Assembly: GCA_026168455.1 (NCBI GenBank)
Contig: CM047425.1
Coordinates: forward strand, 27,752,256-27,816,255
Length of the DNA: 64,000 nucleotides
DNA from: Theocolax elegans
Taxonomy: Eukaryota > Arthropoda > Insecta > Hymenoptera > Cerocephalidae
Reading direction: 5' to 3'
Both the position numbers and the translations under genes were made by a program. The notes beneath the pieces were generated by a model. It saw nothing but the letters and a program-made list of their open reading frames with translations. It did no database searches and was not told the DNA's origin. This document shows positions 53,196 through 64,000 of the stretch, one piece after another. The stretch's first letter is position 1; each line of letters begins with the position of its first letter.

Positions 53196-53829
53196 ATATT
53201 AAATTTTTAACGGTCTGTACGAGCCAGAATATATAAATATTCTTAATCATTAGTCCATGGTGTGCTACAATTTAATATTTTAAGTATAAAATTTAATATA
53301 ACATAAAATTCACGAGCGTATTACTCTTTAAAATCTTATTTAGGCGTGTGTGGTCATTTTTGCGCCTACTCAAGACAATATTGATTGTTTTCAACTTTAT
53401 CCACTAGGGGTTTTTTCTTGGTTTTGAATACATGTAAGTGATAAAGTCTTCTAAATATATATATATACCCCATTCAATAGTATTGTTCTTGGTCTATTTC
53501 GATATAAATTCTATATTCAATGTCTAAGGTAGATTGCCAGTCCTTACTGATGAGACCAACTGGCAATTGTGGTCGAAACATTCATTACAATTTTATCATA
53601 CACTTTCTTTATAATTATATTTAAAGTTATCTTAATAATAATTTTTATTTCCACATCAATATTTTTAGTCTCCAGAATTAAAATATCTATACTCATCGAA
53701 CTTGGTGTAGAGGCTGCAAATTTGTAGCACACCATGGACTAATGATTAAGAATATTTATATATTCTGGCTCGTACAGACCGTTAAAAATTTAATATAACA
53801 TAAAATTCACGAGCGTATTACTCTTTAAA
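53196..53829 (+). mobile_element. Retrozyme-like retroelement with hammerhead, second family, 5' inverted
   Basis: A 13-bp duplication attgtgttatttt flanks it (53183-53195, 53830-53842). Inside, a ~45-bp segment (aatataacataaaattcacg...) occurs at 53286 and 53785, giving a unit of about 500 bp. The first ~76 bp (53196-53271) are an inverted copy of 53714-53790, the form produced by twin priming during LINE-type reverse transcription. Apart from the ribozyme I see no sequence shared with the 6.7- and 48.4-kb elements. No ORF. Confidence 0.82.
53519..53582 (+). ncRNA. Hammerhead ribozyme, type III, second family
   Basis: Stem III AATGT/ACATT (53519-53523/53578-53582); cleavage C53524; stem I TAAGG/CCTTA with a 12-nt loop; core CTGATGA (53547-53553); stem II GACC/GGTC with a 13-nt loop; core GAA (53575-53577). 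Loop 1 ATTGCCAGT and loop 2 ACTGGCAAT are complementary over nine bases. Compared with the other two ribozymes, stem II, stem III and the loop-loop pairing all change on both sides together. Confidence 0.93.
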
Positions 53830-54082
53830 ATTGTGTTATTTTGTTTAATTTTGAACTAAAAATAATTAAAAATTTAGAAAGTAATTATTAAATTTGTCTC
53901 ATGTAGTAACTACTTAAACGTATAAAAATGCATTTGACACACTAGTTCGATAAAGTACTGTTGTATAAAAACAGAAATAAGTATTTTACGTGGAAGCTAT
54001 GTGCTAATATCAATTAGCAGCCGTTTTTTTGTCTGCAATTAGCTTGTGGCATGAGACTATTAAGTGCTGAATGAAAAATGAA

Positions 54083-54155
54083 GCGGGCGTCGGGTCTTGA
54101 ACCCGAGCCCCTTCGGATCCGAAGGCGTTCACGCTAACCACTGCCCTACGCCCGC
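54083..54155 (-). tRNA. tRNA-like gene, anticodon arm abnormal
   Basis: The 73-nt sequence has a perfect 7-bp acceptor stem (GCGGGCG/CGCCCGC) and a perfect T arm (TCGGG-TTCAAGA-CCCGA, containing the B box). The A-box-like CAGTGGTTAGCG is recognisable. At the canonical place the loop would be CTTCGGA (anticodon TCG, Arg), but the flanking stem does not pair. Instead the bases fold as CCTTC/GAAGG with a 6-nt loop. Five T follow after a few bases, a possible Pol III stop. It is either a tRNA pseudogene or a SINE head. Confidence 0.5.
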
Positions 54156-54309
54156 ACTGGTCGTAGCGCCTGCTTATTGCTCTTATATGCTACCGATACT
54201 ACGCCGCTTCGCGGTGTCGGTAATGCTGGCATCTATGACAAGTGGATTAAATCCACCTTGTCACAAGCTAAATGTGTTAATAGAGTTAAAACTTATTTGG
54301 ATAGCATAA

Positions 54310-55115
54310 ATTTGATACTGGAGTATAATTTAAAAATAAATTAACATTATTACAAATACGTGAATCTAAATAAATATTTTTTATTAATAAATCATTTTCA
54401 TAACATAAACCCTACTGGATATTATAGTTTACAAGTTAAAGATTAAATATTACAGAGCATTAATTTAGTTAAGATACTCAAGTTTTAAGTTTTTTTTCCC
54501 ATTCGGTGGCTTTCCAAATATGATTAGTAGAAATTTTATCGATATTTTCAAGTCTAAGCATTGAAGGAAGGAAAAAAGAAAAACTTAACTCACTATTAAA
54601 GAGAATACTAACGTTGTTATAAAAAAAATCGGAATATATTCCCCGTTGAAAAATATATATTTAGTATTGATTCTGTCTGATATTTGCATTGAATGGATAA
54701 GAAGTTTTACCTTAAACGCAAAACAGAATCATTATTGAATCAATGCAAAATCAATGCGAAACTAATACCTAAATTTACATTTTGAAATAGTGGAATTATT
54801 TTTAAAAAGTTTCTTGAATATTTTCTATTGAATCAATTTAAAATCAATACAAAATCAATACTTTATGTACACAAAATACATATTTAATTAATTCGAGATT
54901 TGTACCGAGTTCGTAAGGAAGTATCATTAAGTAAGTGTTGCATAAATTCTTTCTTTAATATTATACATCCCGCATAGCACTACAAAATTGCAGCAATACT
55001 GCACGAACATTGTCAATCTCTATTGCAGCAATATTGTTACAAAGGAAATACAAATATTTTAAAACATTTTAGCCTAATTATTATTTTTAGTTAATTAATA
55101 TCTAATTTTATACTG
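54310..55115. other. AT-rich stretch, no gene seen
   Basis: Phrases such as gaatcaatgcaaaatcaat (about 54735) faintly recall the foldback element at 5802-8126. Confidence 0.35.
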
Positions 55116-55117
55116 TA

Positions 55118-55335
55118 ACGGGGTACGGATTGAATATAAGGAATAAAAAAATTCAACGAAGGTATCGGGGCGCGAATTCACGATCCCGGGAGCGCGAGGC
55201 AGAAGCCTCACCACTGCGCTACCATTCGCTATTATTCCGGCTAGTCGACTTCGTTCTATCGACGATCGTCGCCGATAATCCAGAGACCAACCTACGCCGA
55301 CACTCGAAATCCGTACCCGTTATAATACTTAGTAA
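55118..55335 (-). mobile_element. Short element with inverted ends and a tRNA-like core
   Basis: The left end aacggggtacggatt is matched inverted by aatccgtacccgtt at the right. On the minus strand TGGTAGCGCAGTGGTGAG (A-box-like) is followed by CCCGGGATCGTGAATTC (degraded B-box-like). About 217 bp. It is probably a nonautonomous element that captured, or derives from, a tRNA sequence. Confidence 0.5.
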
Positions 55336-55352
55336 TGATTATTACATATACT

Positions 55353-55820
55353 ATAAATCATACTGATATTACTACTTAAAATAATATTTATATGTTACTG
55401 TTTAAAATATTCTGTATTGTGTGTATAATATGTGGTTGTAAATATTGAGTATATAGAGTACGTCAAAAAATTTAGTTTTATATCAATTTTAATTTATTAA
55501 AGTTGTTACTCCTAATCGTTTTGACCTCGAATTTTTAATACCACAGTTTTATATTTTGGGATTAAATCTTCAAGTTTTAAAATTTAATTTATTTTAGTTA
55601 TATTTTTATTGCGTTTGAAATAATGTTACACGATTATTAAAATTCAAATTTTAAATGTAGATGCAAAATTTAGGTGGATAGGCTGGTTTCCAGGTAATCT
55701 GGACATCATCTATTGGAAAGTTTACAGACATTTACCTTGAATTTTATAATCATATTGATATTACTGCTTAAAATAATATTTATATGTTACTGTTTAAAAT
55801 ATTCTGTATTGTGTGTATAC
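55353..55820. repeat. ~80-bp direct duplication
   Basis: The sequence at 55353-55432, with its ttaaaataatatttatatgt core, returns nearly unchanged at 55742-55820. The segment between has no gene. Confidence 0.75.
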
Positions 55821-56090
55821 ATAGTATATTGGACTAACTACCTGATAATCTATCTAAATCTGAAAAAAAATTGTCATTTCTTGGAGATGATGTCCAGGTG
55901 GTCAGGGTACCTGGAAGTCATTTTCTCACCATCTACTGGTAAGGCTACATGCCATTCTGCTTGAATTTGATAAAAAATTATCATTTCCTGGAGCCGATGT
56001 TCAGGTGGTCAGGGTGATCTGGTGGTCATCTTCACATCATCTTCTGGAAAGGCTACTTGCTACCCTGTCTACATATGAAAAAAAATTATC
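55680..56090. repeat. ~123-bp tandem repeat, about three diverged copies
   Basis: ggtggtcaggg occurs at about 55897 and 56006, each followed by ctgg and later tctac/tctggtaaggctac. An earlier, weaker copy starts near 55683. Confidence 0.55.
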
Positions 56091-56259
56091 ACTTTCATAA
56101 AAAGAGATCTTATAATTAAAAATAAGATAGTCACTTCTCAAAACCGGTGAACCGGAGAACCGGAGAAAGTCCAAATCGGGATCCTCCATAATTTAATATA
56201 GGATTTATTGGTAAAAACACAATTTTTATTTTGATAGATTAAAAGAAAGCGATGATAAT

Positions 56260-57250
56260 TATAATCTGTTTAAAAAATAGCGCTGTATCGATTCACGAAA
56301 AAACAAATTAAAAATCATTTAAAATTTTAGAAACGTCACGGCGCGTTATTGTGGTACGCTTGCGTGCATCTTCGATGTTTCGGACGTATGACCATAAGCA
56401 TTGCAATATGAAATTATTTTGTTATAGACTTATTTTACATAAACAAATACTCGCGAATGTGCAACTATGAATTTCAGCTCAGATTTTGGCTATTAACAAA
56501 TTGTTATTAAGTCGAGAAAATAATTAAAATTATTGATAAATATAAATTTTTGTACAATACAAATTTTATTCAACAATGTTGATTATTTATAATCAGCTGT
56601 ATTAGTAACATTACCGTTTTTCGAAAAATCAATTCGAAATTCATTTCTAATCTTAGAAAAGCTACGGAGCATTGATATCGTGGTACGTTTACACGCACCT
56701 TCGATGTTTCGAACGTCCTATTGTTTGTATATGGTAACCTAACCTCAATGAGGTGGAAAGTTTTCATATTTTTCTTATAAAATTCGAGTAAATAATTAAA
56801 ATTCTTTTTTAAATTTTGACTCTAAATCTCCCGTGCATGTGATTATTACAAAGTATATATTAAACAGTACTTCTGAGCTAAATTGCCCAGTCAGCACAAA
56901 ACATCTTAAAGACGTTTCTAGACGTTTTTAAAACGCTTAAAACGCTTAATAACGTTTTTAAATGTCTCTGAGACGGACAGTGCTACCTGTGTGCGTTACT
57001 CAATATTTTTTCAAATATTGCACAAAACCCTCTTATTAAGCATAAATTTTGGCATTATGCAAAATTTATTCAACTTTGTCGATTATGTATAATGGCTGCG
57101 AAGGTAGCGTTGTAGTCATTCACGAAAAATCAAATAAAAATTTTGAGAATCGTCACAGCGCGTTGTACGTTCGCGCGCACTTTCGATATTTTGGACGTAC
57201 CATCATATGCATTCATTGTGAAATTACTTTTTTATCGAAATATTATTGTA
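56260..57250. repeat. Three diverged interspersed repeat copies
   Basis: Each copy has a cacgaaaaa / tcgaaaaatcaa block, then a ...cg..ca.(g/c)gcg..tt..gtacg block, then (c/t)tt(c/t)gat(g/a)ttt(c/t)g(g/a)acgt, near 56300-56390, 56620-56720 and 57120-57210. No conserved ORF. Confidence 0.55.
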
Positions 57251-58690
57251 ATTGAATAGTCGTCTTTTTACAACTATGCACTGCAACAAACTTAAAGGGA
57301 TACTGGGATATCTGCACTAATACGGGGTTTCTTGGATATTTCGGGAATCTTTTTATCTCGTTTCCGGACGGTTTTTCGGACACTTTGTCTGCAACATCAT
57401 CCGGATTTGCCTCAATAATTGTATCTTTAAAAGTTTATCAGGTTTCGAAAATAATTTAAAACATATAAAAAAGATATTGGGTGATGTTCTAGGTAGAATA
57501 CATAGTCAGGACTTACTCCTGGCTAAATATCACTCTAAGCTATTCGATTTAGTTTCCAAAAATAAACAAATTAAGTTTTTTTTTCTAAATTTCAAAAATA
57601 ATTGTTAGGTTAGATATTTCAAGACAATGTTTTGACTGAAACTAGGAGTCAATTCTTGATTCTTTTTAATAGGCTGGATGATGGTCTTAAAGTAATTGAT
57701 AATAATATTGAAACATTAAACTCCGGTGTTGCTACGGTGGTGAATACCTCCGATCTCACTATACAAATCACATATTTATGCCCAATTTATTAAGAATTAG
57801 GTACTACGTCCCTGGGTAATTAAGAACAATGAAGTTGGTAATTTTGTGTTGTTTTGGAGAGTTTCCTCTCTGAATCACTTTTAACCATTTTGTAAATTCC
57901 ATTCTTGGCACGCACGTACCTTCTATATAATCTGAAAATTTTGTATCTACTTATAGATTTTCGTCTAGTGACTACTATACTTCCGATCTTGATGGCTCAT
58001 ATTTTCCGTGGGTAGCTGTCCTGCCCCGTTTTTCTATATGCATCAATGACTATCTAAATAATAAGAAGTACCATAAATTCAATGAACGGAAACCATCTGC
58101 TAAGAAACCAGGATTAAAATAATGTCTGGCATAAATTTGGCAATTATTACGTTAAGATTTGGGAAGGGGCAGCTGCCCTTATTTTTAATAATTTGTCAGA
58201 GTTGGAAAAATTAACTGAAGCTAATATCAAAAATATTAGAAGCATAAAAAATGACGAGCAAAATTTGTATCTCAAAATGGAGACGGTGACTGGGCTGCTA
58301 TACTAGTAAATATAAGTAAAGAAGATTATTAAAATTAAAAATAACATTAAAAATAAAATTAAGAGCAAAAATAGAAATAAAGGAAAAAGAAAAATAAAAA
58401 TCGTTTTTCTTATCCCGCACACCGAAAGTACGTAGTTTCGTAGCAACCATAGCCAGCAGAAAGCGTCACTTTTGTGTAAGCTACAGATATATGCGCGCTC
58501 TGATTGGCTGGGTAATTTTCCGATTGCCTGCTTAAAAGATAACAACAAAAACAAAAAAGAAGCGAGAACTTTTCGCGCACTTGTTCATGCATTCAATCTA
58601 TTATGCTATTTAACCATTCAATTGCACTTTTAATATAATTACTTGCAAATGTAACAAAGAAAATCAATAAGACATTTTATGTCATTACAA
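57251..58690 (+). other. Mostly gene-free; possible LINE ORF1 remnants
   Basis: Short plus-strand pieces (for example SYFPWVAVLPRFSICIND near 58000) lie upstream of the LINE endonuclease at 59.9 kb. They may be the first ORF of that element, but I cannot name a domain and stops are frequent. Confidence 0.25.
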
Positions 58691-58698
58691 TTAAACTA

Positions 58699-59729
58699 AA
58701 ATAGTATATTACGGTACGGTGTGAAGCTGGCGCCCGAGGCGAAGCCGAGGGTGATATATCACGCAGTGGCGGGCCTTCAACATTCGTCCCGTGTACCATA
58801 TACTATTTTTCTTGATGTCCGGTCGAAAGAACGTTTTTAGTTTGGACCAATAATGATAAGTACATAAAAATTGCGCTAAGCTTCTCGCATATTATCCCGA
58901 CCTTTAAAATATCCTAATCTCGATTTGAACGGTGAGCTCGAGTGGTTGGTTTCGATGCCCGCGACGACATTTGCGGCACGAGCGAAGCGAGTTATTTCAG
59001 TAAAATTCATTTATGGTATCGAGAAAAGTTTTTTTTTATTTTTAAAAGATAATATAAATCACATTGAAAGTTTATAGAAATGAAGATTCTATCATTGGTA
59101 CATATCGTTCTTGCATTTTTAATTACAAATTAAACGAATATTCAGATATAAATGATAAGAACTAATAAATGTAAATAATAAATCTCAGTCGGTAATTTGC
59201 TCGCATGGTAAATTTTCACTTTGACGTACAGTACAGACGATTTTTATAAATTGTCATTAGTGTTTTTTGAGTACGTAAACTTACATTTATAAATATTTAA
59301 TACTTATCTTCAGATTCATGAGATTAGTATAGGTTAAGTTTATTCAGTAATATTTTATTTATTTCGGAAATTGAGGGTTATTACATTCGAATGAGATGTA
59401 AAGTGTATTAAATGTGTGCGCAGTGGCTAAATGTCATTCTTTAGCTATCGAAAACAGTGGCGAAACTACGTACTTTCGACCAGGGCATCAAGAAAAAAAT
59501 ATTTGTTACTTCAATAATAAAATGTATTCTAATTTTCATAGCTTTTATATGTTTCAAATAAAAAGTATAAAAGTGTGATTATATTTTTTTCATTTTAGTA
59601 TGCACCTAATAAACATTTGCGTGTGTACTTTATGCCCGCCCCGACCAGCAGCAGCGGCTTCGCCTCGAACGTCATACCACGCACGACAGAAAATCAAACT
59701 TTCTGACCTTATATCGTAATATACTATTT
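58699..59729. mobile_element. ~1.03-kb nonautonomous DNA element with short inverted ends
   Basis: The ends aaatagtatattacg and cgtaatatactattt are perfect inverted copies. Near the ends are further inverted matches: cttgatg.ccggtcgaaag / ctttcgac.agggcatcaag, and cgaggcgaagccg / cggcttcgcctcg. No ORF. Confidence 0.7.
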
Positions 59730-59859
59730 ATAAAACAAATAAGTCTGATTTCATCCTCGCCGATTGTTTACAAGTAAATAATAATAACAATAAAAATGAT
59801 AATAGTAATAATGATACTAATCGTAATAAAAATAATAATAATAATGATAATATTGAGAA

Positions 59860-60640
59860 TTGACTACATGGGAGGAGTGCCATCAAGAAGTCGAGGGGTG
59901 CTAATTTTGGGAGATTGCGAGTGGGCTTTCTTAATTTTCCCTTCTACGACCTCTTTGGGATGGTAAACCATAAGGTTAATTCGAGGATTGAGGATATCGT
60001 CATAAAGATAAAGGACTATTTGGTAATTGGACAAGACCGAAGTTTCATGGGTGGTGAGATTGCTTAATACGTAAAATCTGGCTTTAAATGACAAGTATTA
60101 TCTTCGTCTAAAATCGAGCTATTTATTAAACCAGGCACATCTGAAAACATTATTTATAGTATTCAAGAGTGCGATTCGCCTTCCTTATTTGTTGCCGTTA
60201 TTTATCGGTCATCAATGATTGCTTTCGTGGGTGAATCAGACTTTTTAGATAATCTTTGCAACTGTAGTCTTGATCACAGTCAAAAATTTATCATGGGTGA
60301 TCTGAATACCGATATTCTTAAGGAGTGTGATAATATTAAGTTCGTTCACAATTTATCTGCTGAACTTTCTTTACAACTTATTCAGCATGAACTCACGCAT
60401 TTTACGTCTACTTTAAATACTTGGTTGGATGTAATTTTTGTCGATGAGAATGACTCAATTGTTTATCTCGGTAACATCTCTGCACTCTTTAGCAATGGTT
60501 ATAATATTAGTTTTGTCACTGTACTTTACAATAATTATTTATAAATAAACATCAATATTAATACTATTACTTTCCGCAATCTTAAAAATATTCTTGTCAA
60601 CGATCTCTAATGTTTATTTCTCAGTGTGATTGGTCGCCTT
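59860..60640 (+). pseudogene. LINE endonuclease fragment
   Basis: The apurinic-like endonuclease signature is visible as FIMGDLNTDIL (about 60290) and TLNTWLDVIFVDE (about 60415), preceded by GGEIA.YVKSGF and LFVAVIYRSS. Several stops are present. An asparagine-rich stretch precedes it. No reverse transcriptase follows before 61.0 kb, so the element is truncated. It is a different lineage from the LINEs at 39-44 kb. Confidence 0.6.
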
Positions 60641-61500
60641 TTCATGTTGCTGAAATCAACATTGTGCATGCGCTGGGATGCCTTTGTGATAATATATCAG
60701 AGACCTTGAGATTATTTACTTCTCACAAAACTATCAAAACAAAAAGTCTAGTCCGCCTTATTTGAGCGCAGAGCTATTTCAGTTGCACCGCAAACGCTAT
60801 TTAGATATTATTCACGTATAAAGAACCCAAAAATACTTCAGGAATTTCTTCATATTAGTACTATTACTATTTTTTAAAGCCTGAATCGGCGAATAATTTT
60901 TATTTATATATAGCAATTGTTTTCTCGCCTAGTCGGCCTTTTTGTAAATACTTATACATATACGCGCTTTATACAGTGGATAAATATACACAATTGATTA
61001 TTATTATTTATGAACTCATTAAGAATATGCAAATTTTGGCGTAGATGCAGTGTCTTGGCGTTGGAGTTGTACGAATACATTGTTTTATTTACGAGATATT
61101 CTTGGGGATTACGCTCTCTCCCTCTCTCTATCTAAAAAAATATCAAAAAAAGCTTTCTGTAATGTTGTAGATTATAATAAATGGAATATAGTGATAAATT
61201 TTTATGTAAAAGTGATTACAAATGACCGAGATTTTCATTCCACCAATCTGCCGGAAAGCTTTTCTCAGTCAATTCTCTTCTAATTGTTGTTATGCATCGT
61301 TATTTGGTTTATATACATAAACAATTTATAAACTTCCACATAACACATTACAAACTTTTACTAATAAAAACGACCAATGGGATACTTGAATTAATTTAGC
61401 AACCTTTAGTTACAACACTAGTAAACATTAAGGCTCAAACTTTACGCCTTTCAAACTAGTATTCGTACCCTATTGTTAATACCACGAAAGTCAAAATATC
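60641..61500. other. No gene recognised
   Basis: AT-rich; the short ORF at 61050-61283 has no motif. Confidence 0.4.
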
Positions 61501-61510
61501 TCTTCTTTAA

Positions 61511-62820
61511 ATGAATAGATTTAAAAATACTAAAGTACAATGTTACAAACTAGAAATTAAAAGAACAATTTTACATTGCGGAGCTTTTTTACATGTATCT
61601 CCAATAAAAAATAGCGAAGTTCAATATTTATATGAATTATCCAGAGAACAATGTTTTACGTTACACATACATAATTCAATAAATATCAGTGGCAGTCTCC
61701 TTCAAAGTGTAAGAGTCAATCATATCTATACTCATCTTTTGACTTTCGCGGGTACATTCGATAAAGAAGGAAATTGTGAAAAGGGCGAAATTTACTCCGA
61801 AGTATACGGCAACTACTCTAATGTAGCGGTCCAAGGCAACGTCACAAGAAGAGTAGAAGAGAGATTTAACGCTGTTGAATTAAAAAATAACAAAATAGTC
61901 TAGGAAGCAGCATAACGTGCAACTATAATTTAGGCGAATGCATAGATAGTTTTTACGGGCAAGCCTTTTGGTACGCCGCACCTTCGAGCAATTGCGACAA
62001 TAAATACACGAATTTATATATCAGTTACATAGCTCAAGTCACTGAGAAGGATAGCAAAAGAAGACCTCTATATGTATTGAAAACAGAAGAATTAACCTTT
62101 GTTTTTAAAGATTTTGGCAACATCTCCGTATACGTCAGTTCATTAATAAAAACCGAACACCCTAAATTTTTCGTTTCAGAAAATCCCGATGAAAAATATT
62201 TTGCATCAAGTTATAATATTAATGTAAACAATATTGATCTTTTTGCCTACGTTAATTCAAATTTTGTTTTCATCGAGAAGCATATCAAAGGGGAAATGTT
62301 TAAATTATATCACGATATATTAACGAAACAGGGCGAAATGGGAAGGAAAATTATTGAAAATTCATTAAGCTTAGCAACCATAGCACCAGATTAACTAGCG
62401 CATCAAGTGATGCAGGGACCGGGGTTTACTAGTCTTCTAGCCGGAGAAGTAATACATATCATTAAATGTTTGCGAGTCGATGTAAAAACAAGAGAAACCA
62501 ACGAATGTTTTTAAGAACTACCTGTGACTCACATGAAGAAGAATTATTTTTTAGCACCGCGTACTCACATCCTCAGAAAATACGGTACAAAAACAATTTG
62601 CGACACTATAATACCGATAATGTCAATTTCCGCTCCACGTGGTACAAAATACTACCAAAAATAACTTTCCAGGACTCGCCCGACATTATTAAACCACAAA
62701 CTAAACAAACTTGGAATTATAGAAGTCTAATCGACCTAGCAAATAGCGGTATCTACTACTATAGTGACATAGAAAAATTGCGGACTTATATTTCTTTTCC
62801 CAATGAAAAACCATTACCAA
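61511..62820 (+). pseudogene. Chuvirus-like glycoprotein, endogenised and broken
   Basis: Pieces in three frames read in order. 61511-61900 is an ectodomain-like part. 61903-62660 has CIDSFYGQAFWYAAP, a fusion-loop-like hydrophobic region, then GPGFTSLLAGEVIHIIKC and LAPRTHILRKYGT. 62640-62820 has STWYKILPKI, NSGIYYYSDIEKLRTYISFP. This pattern matches glycoproteins of chuvirus-related negative-strand viruses, which insects also carry as envelope genes of BEL/Pao retroelements. Disruptions are frameshifts near 61900 and 62650 and in-frame TAA codons at 62392-62394 and about 62512. The N-terminus looks truncated and no transmembrane anchor follows. The product is not functional as it stands. 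Confidence 0.65.
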
Positions 62821-63047
62821 TTGACCTTAAATTTTCTTTAACATGGATGGATCAAAATCCTAATGAAAATTTACACGAATTCAGCGAGTGTATGCGACAT
62901 CTATTAGACCGATACATTAAAGGCGAAGAATTAGTCCAAATAGAATTTAGTGCATTAATCATGTCGACTCAAGAAAGGGAAAAGTTAGCCTTATATACAT
63001 TTTGTGGAGGTGTCAAACCTAAAATTAAATGCGACATCATACCTTGA
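62821..63047 (+). pseudogene. Gag-like segment fused in frame to the glycoprotein remnant
   Basis: The frame continues without a stop into DQNPNENLHEFSECMRHLLD, then an ALIMSTQEREKLALYTFCGG segment and KPKIKCDI. This resembles the ENL..F..R...L..RY / E.....F..GL.P.I pattern of retrotransposon gag capsid domains. The order envelope then gag is not that of any intact element, so the junction is probably a deletion or recombination scar. Confidence 0.4.
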
Positions 63048-63129
63048 ATCAAGCCATATCGCACGCTAAGCTCATCAATAAACGTTCAACCGACTTAAAA
63101 AATTTAAATAGATTATCAGGCTTACTTAA

Positions 63130-63345
63130 GGGGATGCCGTAGTCCTGTACCTTATATCCATATATCGACATTATCGATTTTTCGTTTTATGCAGTCAATT
63201 TTGGTTTAATCGCAATTTTATAAAGATGTCTACATTCTATGTAATACATAGATTGTTATAACGTTAGCAAAATTTGGAATTTCACGTATTCATTTAATGA
63301 AACGAAAAATTGAAAAAATTGTACTGTCGGTAATACGGCATGCCC
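63130..63345. mobile_element. 216-bp MITE with TTAA target duplication
   Basis: The ends GGGGATGCCGTA and TACGGCATGCCC are inverted copies, flanked by TTAA at 63126-63129 and 63346-63349. TTAA duplication fits the piggyBac superfamily, though the terminal bases are not the usual ones. Related end motifs occur at 8941 and 10004 without partners. Confidence 0.7.
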
Positions 63346-63349
63346 TTAA

Positions 63350-64000
63350 AACTACAGAATTATAATAACAGCAAATCCATATTCGCATTAATTTATAGTT
63401 TTGATGGAAACCAATACCGCAGTATGGGAAACAGCCAAATTATAACTCGAATATCGTATCTGCTTTCATAAAGAAGATTATCAAGAACCAATATACATCA
63501 GTCAAGAGCACTGCGGACTTTACTGCAATAACTGTTATAACTACACTGTCGTTGACCCTTTAGCATTTCACTTTTAATTTTATTTCCAACACGCTTGACT
63601 ATCGAAATACAATACCGTAATAATTTTTCACGATAAATATAAAATTTGCTTACAAACTTATCTATTCACTCGAAATAGTTCTGAGTGCGGGATTTGGAAC
63701 CAAGGCACTTACTTTACATATAGTACAACATGAATTGCGAAATCATTCGAAGTTTCGAAACAATTCACTACGAACGCGTGTCCGTACTAATATGTTCTTT
63801 ATGTTACTACAAACTAATTAGCCCGATATTAAGAGCACAACACGCCAGCATCATAACTCGTACTAATAATCCTTACGATGGAAAGGCAACGAATATTATT
63901 TGTAAAAGGACCCCGTAACACCCCTATGGAAAATGTGGTTTCCGTCGATTTCGCTGAATTTTTTATATGTTGTGTGTCTTGGCGTCCTGAACAAAAGTCT
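63350..64000. other. Right edge, no gene recognised
   Basis: Short Cys-rich plus-strand pieces (YISQEHCGLYCNNCYNYT, about 63490) could be retroelement debris, but no domain can be named. Confidence 0.3.

Noticed and set aside
1..64000. CRISPR arrays, bacterial operons, rRNA
   Set aside because: No regular short repeat-spacer pattern, no ribosomal sequence and no prokaryotic gene structure seen; tandem repeats here have long diverged units.

Overview
The window looks like AT-rich nuclear DNA of an arthropod, most likely an insect and possibly a hymenopteran. There is no bacterial operon, no CRISPR and no rRNA. It holds spliceosomal introns, a tRNA-derived SINE, gypsy LTRs, LINEs, a Helitron and an animal-type Polinton. 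I recognise no single-copy host gene; nearly everything I can explain is mobile or virus-derived. The species call is inference.

Layout. 1-8.3 kb: a palindromic MITE, a ~380-bp satellite split by a solo gypsy-type LTR (1899-3812), a long-TIR MITE whose empty target is preserved next door, and a 2.3-kb foldback element. That element carries a small retroelement with a hammerhead ribozyme (6717-7179). 8.3-10.6 kb: gene-free, with a tandem repeat and a short hairpin. 10,669-26,570: a whole Polinton/Maverick (about 15.9 kb) with 6-bp target duplications and short inverted ends. 27-31 kb: a SINE with perfect target duplication and two adjacent kilobase palindromes. 30.9-38.4 kb: a gutted gypsy element on the minus strand, with a second solo LTR in its gag. 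38.5-44.8 kb: three related LINE 3' ends embedded in TC-rich simple repeats. 47.3-52.5 kb: a decayed Helitron on the minus strand, split by a second hammerhead retroelement and by a palindrome. 53.2-53.8 kb: a third, different hammerhead retroelement. 54-64 kb: a tRNA-like gene, small repeats, a LINE endonuclease fragment and a broken chuvirus-like glycoprotein joined to a gag-like segment.

Polinton. It encodes major capsid, penton, PLA2/protease, packaging ATPase, a DUF8207-like protein, a fibre-like protein, integrase, a small possibly ssDNA-binding protein and protein-primed DNA polymerase B. Two diverged copies of one outward-facing gene sit toward the two ends. Many genes have a TATA box about 36-53 nt before the ATG. 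Most core genes carry a few stops or frameshifts, so the copy is decaying but still readable. At the right end a short accessory gene has a Myc-like phosphodegron and a SUMO-interaction-like motif. Hairpins shaped like histone-mRNA 3' stem-loops lie downstream of it and of a GC-rich plus-strand segment.

The most unusual signals are the three type III hammerhead ribozymes in short retroelements. Two copies are circularly permuted and slightly longer than one unit, as expected from reverse transcription of a circular RNA. The third belongs to a different family but keeps the ribozyme fold by compensatory changes.
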